Shown one piece after another: positions 12,992 through 24,170 of a stretch of DNA of 64,000 nt. Numbering within the stretch: the first letter of the stretch is position 1; each line of letters opens with the position of its first letter. A program made the translations under genes and the position numbers. Source of the DNA: Cryphonectria parasitica EP155 (Eukaryota; Ascomycota; Sordariomycetes; Diaporthales; Cryphonectriaceae); assembly GCF_011745365.1 (NCBI RefSeq), contig NW_024468915.1, forward strand, positions 2,334,653 to 2,398,652, given 5' to 3'. Under the pieces are notes generated by a model that ran no database searches, was not told the origin of the DNA, and was given only the letters and a program-made list of their open reading frames with translations.

Positions 12992-14142
12992 TAAGCGATA
13001 TCGTAGGGGCTGGCAACCTGATCGCGCTCTTGTTTACGACAAGCTGTCTTACCTACCGTGCACGGCTCACCACAGCCTAGGCGGGGGATCGTCACCAGTC
13101 GGCTCGAATAGCCCAGCTACGGAGATCACCTCATCGAATCCTCAGACAGAGGAAAGAAAAGGAAGGGAAAAATACTCAAAAGAAGAAAAAAAAATTGAAT
13201 TCCGATGATACTGGCCTTTCTGGTCTGCATATGTCCGGGTTAGCACAGAGGGGCGGACCAACATTACACGGCGGCAGGCGTTTATGAGAGGGAGGGGAGA
13301 TTTTATGGGAACGGAACTACGGCAAGCGAGGAGAGGCGTTTTGCGAATTGGTTTCTCTTATTCTCCCGAAGGGTCGGCAACGTTTATGGATGAGGTCACG
13401 CACGCATGATCGTCTAAGATATACATCTTTGGGGCGTAGTTAAGCATTTTCTGGAGCTTGAAAGAATGCAGCGCGATGGACAGACGAGCCTAAATGCCAA
13501 AGGGAGTTCATATCGAGGCCCATCTGACAGGTTGGGAAAGCCCTCAATATTGGCCAATGGCGCTTGGCCGACCGTTGTTGCTGCTCAGTTCTGCAGGAGG
13601 GAGCCTGCAAGCAAGGCTTTTGCAACATGAGTGTGTGGGTTAACTTTGATGACGACGAGATGAACCTGGATACCCGCGAGTTCAGGATAGGGTGTTGCAA
13701 GGTAGAATACGATCAATTTCATGGCAGGGTCTGATTGCCCTTTCTGATTACAGTCAAGATTGTTCTCACGCCCTGGTACCATCTTGTGACAGTCATCGAT
13801 CTGTATTGAGTTTGTCTGTGCTGAACTGTTCTTGCTCCTCTGTTGGTGTCGCTCGATAAGCATGCCTAAGGATTATCGAGGCAACGCAAACGTTGTGCAT
13901 ACAATCGATCCAAGGGCAGTGCTTGATATGTGTAGATGAGGATAACCTTTTCCCTCGAACCTATCTGGAGTCGTGTTGGGACCTGGGCGGGCCTGGTGAA
14001 TGCGTGAAGACCTCCATACAACTTGTATAAGATCTGCGCCTCCGACCGAATTATTGCCTGCATCATGTATGCCGTCACCCGAAGATCACTGCGAGTGCAG
14101 TGTGATAATGAATATCTTTCTGCGCGCTGTGCGAAGGATTCC
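12992..14142. other. Intergenic region between converging genes
   Basis: About 1.15 kb between the 3' ends of the deneddylase gene and the SLX9 gene. Short open frames only. Nothing beyond probable 3' untranslated regions is recognisable. Confidence 0.45.
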
Positions 14143-14909
14143 TCAGACCGCATTTGCCCCCGTGGCTCTGTTCGCAAAGGCAGGATTCTGCTCCATAGTG
14201 GCCGATATGAACCCCCTCAACGCTGCAAATCTGTTGGCAGAGGTACTCGCCGCCGCCGCCGGTACCCCCTCTGCCCCCGCCATCGCCGTGTCCCCGGTCC
14301 CAGCACCAGCACCCGCGCCCGTGGCAGAAGCGGCGGCACTCCTCGCCCCCTCCTCCTTGACGCTCGACAGCTGCGCCAGGCTGAGGCCAAACCTCTCCAT
14401 CTCCCCCCTAACCACGCGCTCCTTCCTCCTGAGCGCCCCCGGCCGGCTGCCCAAGCTCCTGTGCCTGACTTTGCCCCCACGCGCCGCCTCGCCCGCCCCA
14501 ACCTCCTCTGCTGTGAGCTCGGGTAAGGCGTCCGCCAGTCCACCCATGGCGACGGCTGCTTCGGCCTGTGCCTCGCGCCTGCGCCGGGACTCGTGGCGCT
14601 TTGCGTTTTTGCGGCTGGACCGCGAGGACGCTGTGGAGGAGGGCTTGGTGATGCGGGAGATGAAGGTGGCGCGACGGATGCGGGCGCGGTCGGCCTTGGT
14701 GTCGAGGAAGGAGTCGGTCACGGCGGAGTCTGGGCGGTGGACTTTGCGCGGGGCGAGGGGGTTGGCTAGGCGCTCGGTTGCTTTGAGGCGGAGGGATTTG
14801 CGCTTGGTGGAGGGGGCGGTTGGGGCCTGGGGAGGATGTGAGTGTTAGAGATTGAAGGTATTCAGGAAGGAATGGGGAGGGGGAAGGAAGGGGAGGGGTA
14901 TCTTACCAT
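14143..14909 (-). CDS. SLX9: Ribosome biogenesis protein SLX9
   Basis: Two coding exons: 14909-14907, which is exactly the ATG, and 14826-14143, separated by an 80-bp GTAAGA...CAG intron. The product has 228 residues. The SLX9 family signature is present: a basic N-terminus, then a motif with DSFLDTKADRARIRRATFISRI near residues 37-58, a Ser/Lys/Arg-rich linker, and a LADALPEL motif near residue 95. It ends with NRFAALRGFISATMEQN, typical of fungal members. SLX9 is a nucleolar/pre-40S factor needed for processing at the A2/ITS1 region and for nuclear export of small-subunit precursors. The Ala/Gly-rich stretch near residues 160-185 is low complexity. Without the first exon the protein would start at an internal Met and lose about 35 conserved basic residues, so I favour the spliced start. 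Confidence 0.85.
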
Positions 14910-15401
14910 GATTGTGTATTTATGTATATGGTGAACGTGTAATAATGCCAGGCGAGTGGATAGAATCGATGGTTTTCTGTTGATACTGTAGCATGTGAAG
15001 ATGGAGGAGCGTTCAGAAAATAGTCTACTGTAGAAAGGTTTGGCCCGCCAAAATTTTGAGATACTGTAAAAGTACTATGCAGGTATCGATTACCCCAGTA
15101 AGGATCCCTGCGTAGGACCCTGCAGAACAGGGGGTGGGGGCCAGCATCCCACCAGGGCAGGGATTCATAGGCGATTTATGCCCTGTCGCTCAGTGCACAC
15201 CCACTGCCGAGACATCTCTTAGGCCCTCTGCAAACTACTACTGATGACCCTGTAAGTGGACTACCCCCGTCGTTCAGCTTCAGCCCTAGCCGTCCTCGCT
15301 CATGATCTACTACCACCCCAACCTATCTTCGATTCACATCTATATCTGTTGTCCCCCGGTTGTCATACTTGAGAGAGGAGCCGAAGGTGAAAGAACGACA
15401 T
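14910..15401. other. Divergent promoter region of SLX9 and UBA4
   Basis: About 490 bases between divergent start codons, so it should hold both promoters. Runs of TACTGTA near 14985-15070 and a G-rich block near 15128-15140 are visible. No gene is evident. Confidence 0.4.
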
Positions 15402-17180
15402 ATGGAGCCAGCTAGGAAAGGCGCGGACCAGCTGCGCGAGCAAATATTGAGAGCCGAAATTGAGCTGAAGGCTCTGAAGGACCAGCTTGCTGAGGTCGAG
15501 GCCGGGAACAAAGACGGAGCAGGACAAGGTGGAGCACGAGAAGAAGGAGAGACGGCCGGAACATCACGTTCTTCCAGAGTTGAAGATGGATGTTCAGGAT
15601 GGAAGTGGTCTTTGGGTGCAGACGAGTATGAGCGTTACGGCAGACAACTCATTCTGCCACAAGTTGGTATTCATGGTCAGTTTTTGGTCCCGTCTTTTTT
15701 GGCAGCACAACAAACCTGGAGGAATATTCAGCTGACACACCCTTCTAGGTCAACGCAGATTGAAGACATCTAAAGTCCTGATTATAGGCGCCGGCGGTCT
15801 CGGTTGCCCAGCAGCAGCATACCTCGCCGGCGCCGGAGTGGGCACGCTGGGGTTCGTGGATGGGGATGTGGTCGAGCCTTCAAACCTCCACCGACAAATT
15901 GCGCATGGCACGTCGAGGGTAGGGATGTTAAAGGTGGATAGTCTTGTGCAATACTGTAGAGAGTATGTTTGTTGCTTCACTCCCTTCCCCAGTGGCCCCT
16001 TTGCTTCTTCAAACATAAATCACCCTCATATTCTGATGATATACCGTTCAGACTCAACCCTCTGCCTAAGTACATCCCTCACCGAGAGCATCTCTCGCCA
16101 GAAAACGCAGAGGACATTGTCAGAGGCTACGATCTCGTGCTTGACTGCACCGACCACCCCACGAGCCGCTACCTCATCTCCGACATCTGCATCCTTTTGC
16201 AGAAGCCTCTCGTCTCCGCCTCGGCGCTGCGCACCGACGGCCAACTCATCTTGCTCAACGCCCCTCCCACGCCTCAGGGCATCGTTAACCCCCCTGACCA
16301 GCCAACTCTCCCTCCTCCCTCTCCCTGCTACAGATGTGTCTTCCCCAAGCCGCCACCCCCAGGAGCCGTGGTGAGCTGTGGCGAAGGCGGCGTTCTCGGC
16401 CCTGTCGTGGGCGTCATGGGGGTTCTCCAGGCCCTGGAAGCAATCAAGGTCATTGCGGCCGGCCTCCACATCCCACGCAATCCCTCATCATCCACCTCCC
16501 CCCCAGAGCTGCCCTCACCCTCTCCTCCGCTACCGCAGCCTACTCTTCTCCTATTCTCCGGCGCAACGGTAGGTGCTCCATCCTTCAGGTCTATGCGTAT
16601 GCGGGCCAGAAGGCGGGACTGTTTTGCCTGCGGCGAGGGCAGTCCTGCGAGGCTCACCTTCGAAACGCTCCGCTCCGGAAGCCTGGACTATGTAGCCTTC
16701 TGTGGCGGGATCTTGGCCCCAGTCGCCGTGCTCGAGGACGAGCAGAGGGTGAGCGCGGCGAAGTACCACGACATGCTCAAGAGTTCGAGCAAGGGTGAGG
16801 ACCATGCACATGTCCTGCTTGATGTGAGGGAGCGCGAGCTGTTTGACATTGCGAGTATCGAGGGTGCTATTAATGTGCCGTACTCGACGATACAGAGAAT
16901 CTCTGGGAAGAGGAAGGGGAAGTCAAGGTCCGATGGGACCGGTGCTGCTGATAACACTGGCAGCGTGGGTGATGACGTCCATCTCGACTGGATGCCGAAG
17001 GGTCTTGCAACGGGGGATCAGTCTATCTACGTTGTTTGCAGGGTGGGAAACGACTCGCAGGTGGTGGCGAAGCAGCTGATCGATCTCGGGCTAGGGCGGA
17101 ATGGACGGTGGATTGGAGATATCAAGGGTGGAATGCGGGCTTGGAGGGACGAAGTGGACCGCACACTGCCATTTCTGTAG
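15402..17180 (+). CDS. UBA4: UBA4/MOCS3: adenylyltransferase and sulfurtransferase
   Basis: E1-like enzyme that adenylates and then thiocarboxylates the C-terminus of URM1 (tRNA wobble thiolation, urmylation) and MOCS2A (molybdopterin synthesis) in the cytosol. Exons 15402-15675, 15749-15962 and 16052-17180 give 538 residues. Order of parts: an N-terminal coiled stretch (residues 5-30), then a ThiF/MoeB domain with the nucleotide loop GAGGLGCP and SNLHRQ near residues 105-150. Zinc-binding pairs are Cys255/Cys258 and Cys353/Cys356, and the E1 catalytic Cys272 lies in the motif [12 protein letters not shown]-terminal rhodanese domain (about 390-538) carries the persulfide Cys492 in VCRVGNDS. 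All key residues are present. The length is somewhat above yeast Uba4, mainly from a Pro/Ser-rich insert near residues 310-330 and a Lys/Ser/Gly-rich insert in the rhodanese domain. Confidence 0.95.
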
Positions 17181-17630
17181 AATCACAGCGAATTATACTG
17201 GCCTGACAAGCCCGCCAAGGTGACCATGCCTGTCGAGTTCTGTGGTAAAAGCGATTCACTTCAGACCGGTGTCAAATCTACGCCAACCAAAAATTTGCAT
17301 ATGATTACTAGCTTGCACTTGGAGCCTTCTCGAAAAAGAGATGCGAATGTTAGATTTCGAACGACGCAATAATCTCGTGCTCGTATCGGTACAATCATGG
17401 ACAGACGCTGGACACCCGCACGCGAGAATGTAGAGTCCATCGCCGTATCTGTACACACTTCCTACCCTTGTAGTACTTCTTGTCATTCCTCCGCTGTCAG
17501 CTGAGTCTCCCTCCAGGACATCTTTCCTGAATTAAGATTGCAATGGCTGGGGGATCTTCATTGTCGAAGCACTCCTCAAACGTGGACTGATGATGCCCAA
17601 GGCTAGCTGTCCTGTCAAGTGTCTACCCGA
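17181..17630. other. Intergenic region between converging UBA4 and PAM17
   Basis: About 450 bases between two 3' ends. No gene is seen. Probable 3' untranslated regions and termination signals of both genes. Confidence 0.4.
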
Positions 17631-18625
17631 TCATGATATGTATGTAGTGCGCTTCTTGTTGTACGCCCGTTGGTCCTTCAGCCACTGCCTGTATCCAGCG
17701 ACGCTGGAGATCTTTTCACCGTAGAAGTCGGGAACTGCGGCAAATTGATCAATATTTGAAACTGCTCGGGCTAGAAAGGGAGGAAGTTGATGAAGAAAGA
17801 CAAGACATACCTGGGTTGCCGGTCGAGGAGTTGGACGGATCCACACGGTTCCTCTTGATCCGCGCAAAGAACTGGCTCTCCTTCTGAAAAATTGACACCT
17901 CGTCAGCACAACTCTCCCTCATCTCTCTCCATCTCTCCATCCCTTTCTCAATTTTCGTTACAAAAGGGAGGACTTACCACAGTCATGGGCGTCTTGTACT
18001 TCCTCTTAAGCAGGTAAAACACAGTACTACCCAGGCTAGGCCCGGCCAGCCACCCCAGCGCCACGAACCCGATGGTCATCAGGCCCAGCGTCAAGATAGG
18101 GTCCAGAGGGATCTGGCTCGTCAGGCTGTCCGCGGCTCCCGTCGACAGCAGGATGGCGCCGCCGGTTCCGCTCGCCAGCGACATGACTACGCTAAAGGCG
18201 ACCTGCCATCTCCGCCGCGTCTTGCGCAGCTGGAAGAAGGTGTTCCAATCCAGCGGCGGGGTGTCTGGGTCCGCCACAGCCTGTCTGGAGGTCGCGCGCT
18301 CGGCAGCCCGCGCAGCCGCAGCCGCGTCGACATCGTGATCGCGGGAGGAAGACGAGGAGGTGGAGGCGTGCCGGTGGGCGGCAGCGGAAGTGGGTTGTGC
18401 TGCTACTGCTGCTGCGCGGAGGACGAGGATCTGTGATGGCCTGGTAGTGGTTTTGGTGGTGGTGGTGGTGGTTATGAAGGGTGCGATGGGAAGCTTGGAG
18501 CGGACCGAGAAGGTCGAATATGGGCACGTCGTCGCGGTGCTGCGCAGCATGATGGGCTGCAGGCCGCAGCTGCGTACGACGCCTGATCGCAGCATCGTTG
18601 TCGCGGTAGTGGTGCCAGCGATCAT
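17631..18625 (-). CDS. PAM17: PAM17, subunit of the mitochondrial presequence translocase motor
   Basis: Inner-membrane protein that helps assemble the Pam18-Pam16 module of the TIM23 import motor. Exons 18625-17978, 17883-17811 and 17734-17631 give 274 residues. The first 130 residues are rich in Ser, Thr, Ala and Arg with few acids, fitting a mitochondrial targeting sequence and linker. The family core starts at LDWNTFFQLRKTRRRWQ near residue 150. Two membrane spans follow near residues 165-187 and 197-218, and then the highly conserved tail with FFARIKRNRVDPSNSS and PDFYGEKISSVAGYRQWLKDQRAYNKKR, completed only by splicing. I took the ATG at 18625 because the upstream in-frame extension is hydrophilic and acidic-containing, unlike a targeting peptide. 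An internal Met eleven codons later is also possible. Confidence 0.93.
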
Positions 18626-19535
18626 TGTGTCGACTCTTCTTTTCCTTCTTTTTCCCCTCTCTTGTTGCTCTGCAGTTTTCTCACGATGAGAAACGTTCAC
18701 AGCACAGCCAGTGACGCATCAATTGCAAGGTATCGCAGCGGATATCAGTCCTCGGGCAGGAAGTTTAAATCCCGGCCAGAAATTTTGGTGGAGCAGTGAC
18801 GTTGCTATGGTAAACCTCGATCGTGGTCGGTGCCTGAGGTGGTTTTTGCTCGGCTCCGCTACGGCATGGGACGGCGTCGGAAGCTTGGGGCGTCATGATG
18901 GCCCAAGCTCCCTCTCCTCAGGTGGTTATGACGTGCCTGCCGTTGCGAACTGCTGAACCCTTGCCTGCCTGCCGCACGTCGGGTCCCTTGCCTCCTGCCT
19001 AGCTGCAAGTGATTCGAAAGGGCGCTGAAATAGCATAATTGAGGAAATACTAAGTGGAATTAATGTAAAATAAAAATCATAACTGAAGACGTCTTCTTTC
19101 AAGTAACATGAGATCATGAACTACAAACACCGAGAGTTGATGTTTCTTCTTCTTCTCTATTTTGTGTTCAGCATTCTTCGCATTTTTCCTGGTAAGAAAC
19201 ATAATTTTTTCAGTATCAATAATTCTTTTTGGACCCTTTCTGATGTATATACTGCTCGCCGCGCTAAAACCCATTTAGCCGGAACCAACCACATCTGATC
19301 CCGTCACCGTGCTAGGACCCTAGCAACACCTTTTGATCTTTGACGACAACAACATCCCCAGTCAGGGATTTATCCCTTTGGGAGGCGTGGGGTATTCATT
19401 ACCTTCAGGGCCTTCTACTTCACTAGTTTGCCGGCCTTTGACGCCATTGTCTCGTGGGCATACAGCCGAGCGATGCGCACCGTTTGACGAGCACAATCCG
19501 CGACCGAAGGCGCGCTGGGAGCCTTCTCCCTAGCC
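18626..19535. other. Divergent promoter region of PAM17 and the chromodomain gene
   Basis: About 900 bases between divergent genes. A T-rich stretch (19130-19250) is present. There is no recognisable gene, and short frames have no domain. Confidence 0.4.
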
Positions 19536-21515
19536 ATGGAGGACGAGGGAGTGGTTGAGGAGGGAGGAGCGGCTGCCGAAGTGAATTGGGAACGTTTTAG
19601 AGGAGACCTCAAGGTTTCGAAGATGGCCATCACGCGTTCGCGCCCCTCTGTACCCTTTGAGATTCCAATCCTGCCCCGGCCGCGGCCATACAGACCAGGC
19701 GACGGACCGCCCCCCCCGAATATCGACATACAACTTGTCCACGACTCAGAAGCTTTCATCGTCGACAAAATCGTCTTGCCTATCGAGCCTTTTACCGCCC
19801 GTCAAAGGAGGGCGTATTACATCATCGGGTGGCCCGACCTGCCCGCCGCGAGACCTGTCATCGACTGCGCTCGGGCGCTCGACTATGTCTCTCCCAGGAC
19901 ACTGGAGGATTGGGAATATCAAGACTTCTTGCGCAGGGAGGCGGAAAGAGTACAAGCTGAGGAGGAAGCTAGGAAAGCTGCTGTGGCTGCTACAGTTGCC
20001 CAGGCTAAGGGCAGTACTCAAACAGATTTGCTGCCTGATAAGAAGAATAAGCCGAGGAGGAAACCGAAACATGCAAAGGGACTACACAAGAGACCACCCA
20101 CGCCACAGTTGGACAGAGAACAGGAGGAGATGCTTGCTAAGCGCAAACATGGCCCCTCGCTATCTACACCTTCGAAGAACAGGATCGCACAACTGGACGT
20201 GGAGATAGACCTGTTAGAGGGCCTGGAGGAAGAGAGTTCGGATGGAAATGCGGAGCAGGGACTCCAAACACAACTAGACAACGAGATGCTGGGTATGAAT
20301 TCCACGGCCAAGGCCCTCGACATGGATGCCTCAGGTGGTTTGAACCCGCTCGAGGCGAGTGTCGCCACGTCTCGTTCAGAGAGCCCGGCGAGGGCGAGTA
20401 GCACAAGGAGATCTGTGCCTCGGATAGAAGCGATTGATAGGATGGCTGATTCCATCACGAACCGATCTGCGACCCCAGCAGGGAATTCGACCTTTCGACA
20501 TTCTGTCAGTCAGGCAAAGCTGCCCACCCAACCGGCCTCTAGTCAGCTCTCGCAGTCCCATATCCAAAAGCCAGTCTCAACAACCCCCATACCGGTCCCA
20601 ATCCTACCAACATTTACCTCAAGATCAAATCCCATATCATCATCTATCCATTCATCGACACATATCCGTCCATCGGTAGAAGTAAAGCCGACTCCGTCAC
20701 CGTCGAGGCCGGAGGGCTTAGGAGAGCCAACACAGCCTCCTTCATTGCCTTTGAGGCCGCCGGCGCCGCCATACTCCAATGGGCACGGTGGCTTCACAAC
20801 CGCCACCAACATGTTTACGCCCACAAGCAGCGATCTCCCGCAGCACCACAAACGACAAGCAGAAAACACTGCTGCTGCAGGTACCGCAGCAGACACGCTC
20901 AGCGTTGAAGCCAAGAAGAAACGACAGAAAACATCACACAAGGTCTCACGGTCACCACCTGAACCGACCAGGGGCGAGATAGAAGTAGTACCAGCCCAAC
21001 AAGAATGGGTGGTTAGGCGCCTTGAAGGTGATGAAGTCATCGATGGAGTACACTACTTTAAAGTACGCTGGGAAGGCAATTGGCCACCCGAGGAAAACCC
21101 AACATGGGAGCCTCAGGAGAATATCTCGGCGGAGCTTGTGACGAAGTATCTGCGGAGCAAGGCCGCTCAAGCTTTTGCAAAGGCGAAAAAGCGGAGGTCC
21201 TTAAAGAGCAGTGACGGCTCTGGCAAGCCAAAAGACAAGAAACAGAGAACTCTGGCACAATGGGCTACAAGATACAACAGCGTGTCTGAAGCCTTCGAGG
21301 GCAGGTCGGAGCTGGATGAGAACGCCAACCGCCAGGGCAACGGCGATGCCCCAGAGGAGCCAAAGGGAACGGGGCAAGGAGATGATGACGAGGCCGATGA
21401 AGTCTTTGTTGTAGATGAGAAGCAATTCAAGGGACAAGAGCACGCTACCACTGCGAGGAGCAAGTACTTAGGTGCTCAAATTGCCGCCCAATTCGGGCGG
21501 AGATCAGAGTTTTAG
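19536..21515 (+). CDS. Chromodomain protein
   Basis: Single-exon gene of 659 residues. A canonical chromodomain lies near residues 486-543. It has the strands around WVVRRLEGDEVIDG and HYFKVRWEGNWPPEENPTWEP, ending in the helix AELVTKYLRSK. Two aromatic-cage positions are Trp, as expected for reading methylated histone lysine. The third position is less standard. A second, degenerate chromo-like region is suggested near residues 70-133 (FIVDKIV, YYIIGWPDLP, LEDWEYQDF). Between them is a long Ser/Pro/Thr-rich linker with a coiled Arg/Glu/Ala stretch. The tail after residue 545 is basic and then acidic. This fits a heterochromatin or chromatin-complex factor in the nucleus. An analogue of the Neurospora CDP-2 type is possible, but I cannot show orthology. 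Confidence 0.82.
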   Translation: MEDEGVVEEGGAAAEVNWERFRGDLKVSKMAITRSRPSVPFEIPILPRPRPYRPGDGPPPPNIDIQLVHDSEAFIVDKIVLPIEPFTARQRRAYYIIGWPDLPAARPVIDCARALDYVSPRTLEDWEYQDFLRREAERVQAEEEARKAAVAATVAQAKGSTQTDLLPDKKNKPRRKPKHAKGLHKRPPTPQLDREQEEMLAKRKHGPSLSTPSKNRIAQLDVEIDLLEGLEEESSDGNAEQGLQTQLDNEMLGMNSTAKALDMDASGGLNPLEASVATSRSESPARASSTRRSVPRIEAIDRMADSITNRSATPAGNSTFRHSVSQAKLPTQPASSQLSQSHIQKPVSTTPIPVPILPTFTSRSNPISSSIHSSTHIRPSVEVKPTPSPSRPEGLGEPTQPPSLPLRPPAPPYSNGHGGFTTATNMFTPTSSDLPQHHKRQAENTAAAGTAADTLSVEAKKKRQKTSHKVSRSPPEPTRGEIEVVPAQQEWVVRRLEGDEVIDGVHYFKVRWEGNWPPEENPTWEPQENISAELVTKYLRSKAAQAFAKAKKRRSLKSSDGSGKPKDKKQRTLAQWATRYNSVSEAFEGRSELDENANRQGNGDAPEEPKGTGQGDDDEADEVFVVDEKQFKGQEHATTARSKYLGAQIAAQFGRRSEF

Positions 21516-22671
21516 AGGGGAAATTGAAGGCCATGCTTGCCTTGAGAGCATTCAGGCCTCAGCAACATAGATTATTTTGCGAACTAATTAACTACAGCGT
21601 TACGAGCCAGGATGTGACGTCCGCTCCACAGCGATTCAAAGGCGCTTTAAACTACAGGAATTATGCTCCCCTGAATTTTCTTGTTCGCTGTGTCATGTTT
21701 TTGTGTAGCTGGCAAATTTGGGACGAAGTAATTGTTGCGAATCGCGACCTTCCAGATGGCAATCTTCTGAAGATGCGAGGAAAAGTCACACCACCCGCCT
21801 TCACTCCGGCGGGCTACAAGAAGTGGTCGTGCACTTTAGCCTTGTCGCAGCAGTCACTCAAGTCATCTTTTCTAGGCATGATACCATGTCAGAAGATCAC
21901 TAGTAAAACCCAGTTTCATTGGTTGTTCAGAGGAAAAGAAAAGAAGAAAAAAACCAATCTCCACTTCGTTGAACGGCTATCATCATGCCTAATGTGTACT
22001 TTCCTATGCAAAGCAAACGCCAGAAATTACGTCTAAGTTTCACCATCCATGCTGGGCTGATGGGGATCATGCTGCTGGTAGATGAACCAGCAAAATACGT
22101 CCAGCGTGGAAACGAATTCCCAGAACTGAGTCATTATCGACGCTGCAGTGAGCAAATGCGATTTTGGCGGGATTATGGAATAGAGCAAGGCATGTCCAAT
22201 CTGCTTCGAGAGGAGAGGAGGATGAAAACTCGAGTGGACTGACATGAACTCGGAGATGACCTTCTGCTGATCGTTCCGTGTCCTTCTCAGAGGGGGGCTG
22301 CCTCATCATCAAGAGGGGGGTTTGGAGGGGTGCTCCTTTCAATCAGAGGAGATCCTAGTCTGGGAGAGGCGTCAGTGATGATTATTGGAATATATGAAGC
22401 CAGACAAGTGGTTTTGATCTCGATCATACTCACCATTTTTAATTCAGCGCACCAATCATCTTCCAATCCGCATAGCTACGTCATTTATCAGGCAACGACA
22501 GCCGTGAGTTTGGCGCAGAACCCCAAACGCAAAAGTAATGCCAAAAGAAAATGGATGAAAAGAAATGAAAGGGGGGGCGGGGGTGCAGGAAGGATTCGAA
22601 AGCAAAACACCGCACCCAAAACCCCAGAGAAACAGAGAGTCGAGAGATATGAGGGCGGAGAAAAGGCTTAT
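21516..22671. other. Intergenic region between converging genes
   Basis: About 1.15 kb between the 3' ends of the chromodomain gene and the RRM-like gene. Open frames up to 170 codons exist but are not family-like and are interrupted in AT-rich stretches. Nothing else is seen. Confidence 0.4.
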
Positions 22672-24168
22672 CTACTCATCGAGGAAGCTGCGCTTGCCGC
22701 CGGAATCGTGTCGCTTGGAGGTGTTGAAGCCCTTGGGAGCTATGTAAAAGATAGTACCAAAGGCCTTCCACTGCTCGTCTGACATGGCGCAGAACTCGTC
22801 CATGCTGACGCTCCAAGAGGCAGAGTGTCTGATGCCTGCTTCCCAATTTTCGCGGGAGTAGTCAGGGTACGTCTTCTGGGTTGTAACAAGGTCCTTCAAG
22901 TCTTGATCGGGCAGTGCGACGTTGTCTTCCTTGTCGGCAGCATCGTCAGTCTCGTTGCTGGTGGCGGAAGAAGCTGTGAGGAGGTTTTCGAGAGGCAGCG
23001 CCGGCGAGACCAAGGGACCACGACAGTAGGGTGAAGTTTTAGCAACGAGGAGCGAGAAATCAGACAGGGCAGCAAGATAAGAAGTTGCTGAAGGCGTCTG
23101 GCAGTCTGGAGAGCCAACATAGCCATACCTGTGGCCGCTATACTGATTGTTGTGTGCAGCACGCCGACCGAGATGACGGCTGAAATTGGAATTGCCATTG
23201 ACGGGGCCAGCAAAATATTTCTCCGAGATTCTCTGCTGGCCTTCTCGAAGTAGCTGCATAAGGCGTGCTTCCAACTTGGTCAACTTGGGGCCGGTGTTGG
23301 TAATGTCTTTCGATTCATCAGCCATGGCAGACGGAGTCTTTGCGGCGATCGGATGGAGAACAGACTGCCAGGCCATGAACAGCTTGTCGAGCTGGCCCAG
23401 ATCGTTTAGGCTCAACAGACTTGTCTGTGGGTAGCTGTGCCAGGCGAAGACCGAGCTGGGGCCATCATGAGACATCAACGTAGACTCATCTGCCTCGCAA
23501 GGGTCCGTCTCGAACCTGAGAAAATTGAACCACTCATGGGAGTCATTGTTGCGCGAGTGCTTGCAATAGGCCGTGAATTGAGCACCTAGGGCTATACTAA
23601 TGCTAGTAAACCAGATGTGCAGGTTGACGAAAGTAACTCGGCCAGTTGCGTCTTCTTCGGGGCTGTCCATCCAGACGTCTTCGATTTGGTCGCGGTAATG
23701 AGGGGTTCGGAGGAGCTTGGGAAAGTCGAAAGCCTTCCAGACAAGTTCAATCTGGACGAAGGGGCAACGCTCGATGACGAGACAACGGCTTACCCCGTCT
23801 GGGAGAGCCAGCTTGGGCTCCAGGGCGCTTATAGAGGGGTCATTGTCGAGCTCACCGTTCAGCTTGGTACAGTACACAACCTCGGCGAATTGTGTCTTTC
23901 GAGGGGCAGGAGCGCTGTCGTTGGGTTTGAAGGCCCAAATCGAATGGCCAAGCTTGTGACATGCTGCATTGTACAGCGCCGCCGAGGAGGCCTCTTTGAA
24001 AGTGATCGTCGCCATCTTCAGGGTGCCCATTTGACTAAGTGTAATGTTTGCGACACCGCCGCCACGGACTCGGGGCAGGATGTCTCGAATTGTGATATCT
24101 TGAGGAAGATAGTTGATCACAACCACGCAGCCCTTCTCAATGGTACGTGGGGGAGTAGCAGCGTCCAT
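22672..24168 (-). CDS. RRM-like RNA-binding protein of unknown role
   Basis: Single-exon gene of 498 residues from the ATG at 24168. Residues 13-70 look like an RNA recognition motif: a first strand VVVINYLP with the xI/VxNLP-like RNP2 pattern, a helix DITIRDILPRV, then strands around ANITLSQMG and KMATITFKEASSAALYNAA resembling RNP1 and helix 2. A second region near 120-240 may be another degenerate RRM (CLVIERCPF, GRVTFVNLHI). The C-terminal half is polar. It ends with a short conserved-looking block with EFCAMSDEQWKAFGTIFYIAPKGF. No close family is recognised, so a specific function is not claimed. The reading frame stays open upstream to 24297, but MDAATPP is the more plausible start and directly follows the stop of an upstream frame. 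Confidence 0.75.
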   Translation of the reverse strand: MDAATPPRTIEKGCVVVINYLPQDITIRDILPRVRGGGVANITLSQMGTLKMATITFKEASSAALYNAACHKLGHSIWAFKPNDSAPAPRKTQFAEVVYCTKLNGELDNDPSISALEPKLALPDGVSRCLVIERCPFVQIELVWKAFDFPKLLRTPHYRDQIEDVWMDSPEEDATGRVTFVNLHIWFTSISIALGAQFTAYCKHSRNNDSHEWFNFLRFETDPCEADESTLMSHDGPSSVFAWHSYPQTSLLSLNDLGQLDKLFMAWQSVLHPIAAKTPSAMADESKDITNTGPKLTKLEARLMQLLREGQQRISEKYFAGPVNGNSNFSRHLGRRAAHNNQYSGHRYGYVGSPDCQTPSATSYLAALSDFSLLVAKTSPYCRGPLVSPALPLENLLTASSATSNETDDAADKEDNVALPDQDLKDLVTTQKTYPDYSRENWEAGIRHSASWSVSMDEFCAMSDEQWKAFGTIFYIAPKGFNTSKRHDSGGKRSFLDE

Positions 24169-24170
24169 AG

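Noticed and set aside
14000..14848. 282-codon frame antisense to SLX9
   Set aside because: Low-complexity Ala/Pro/Arg product explained by codon bias of the real gene on the other strand.
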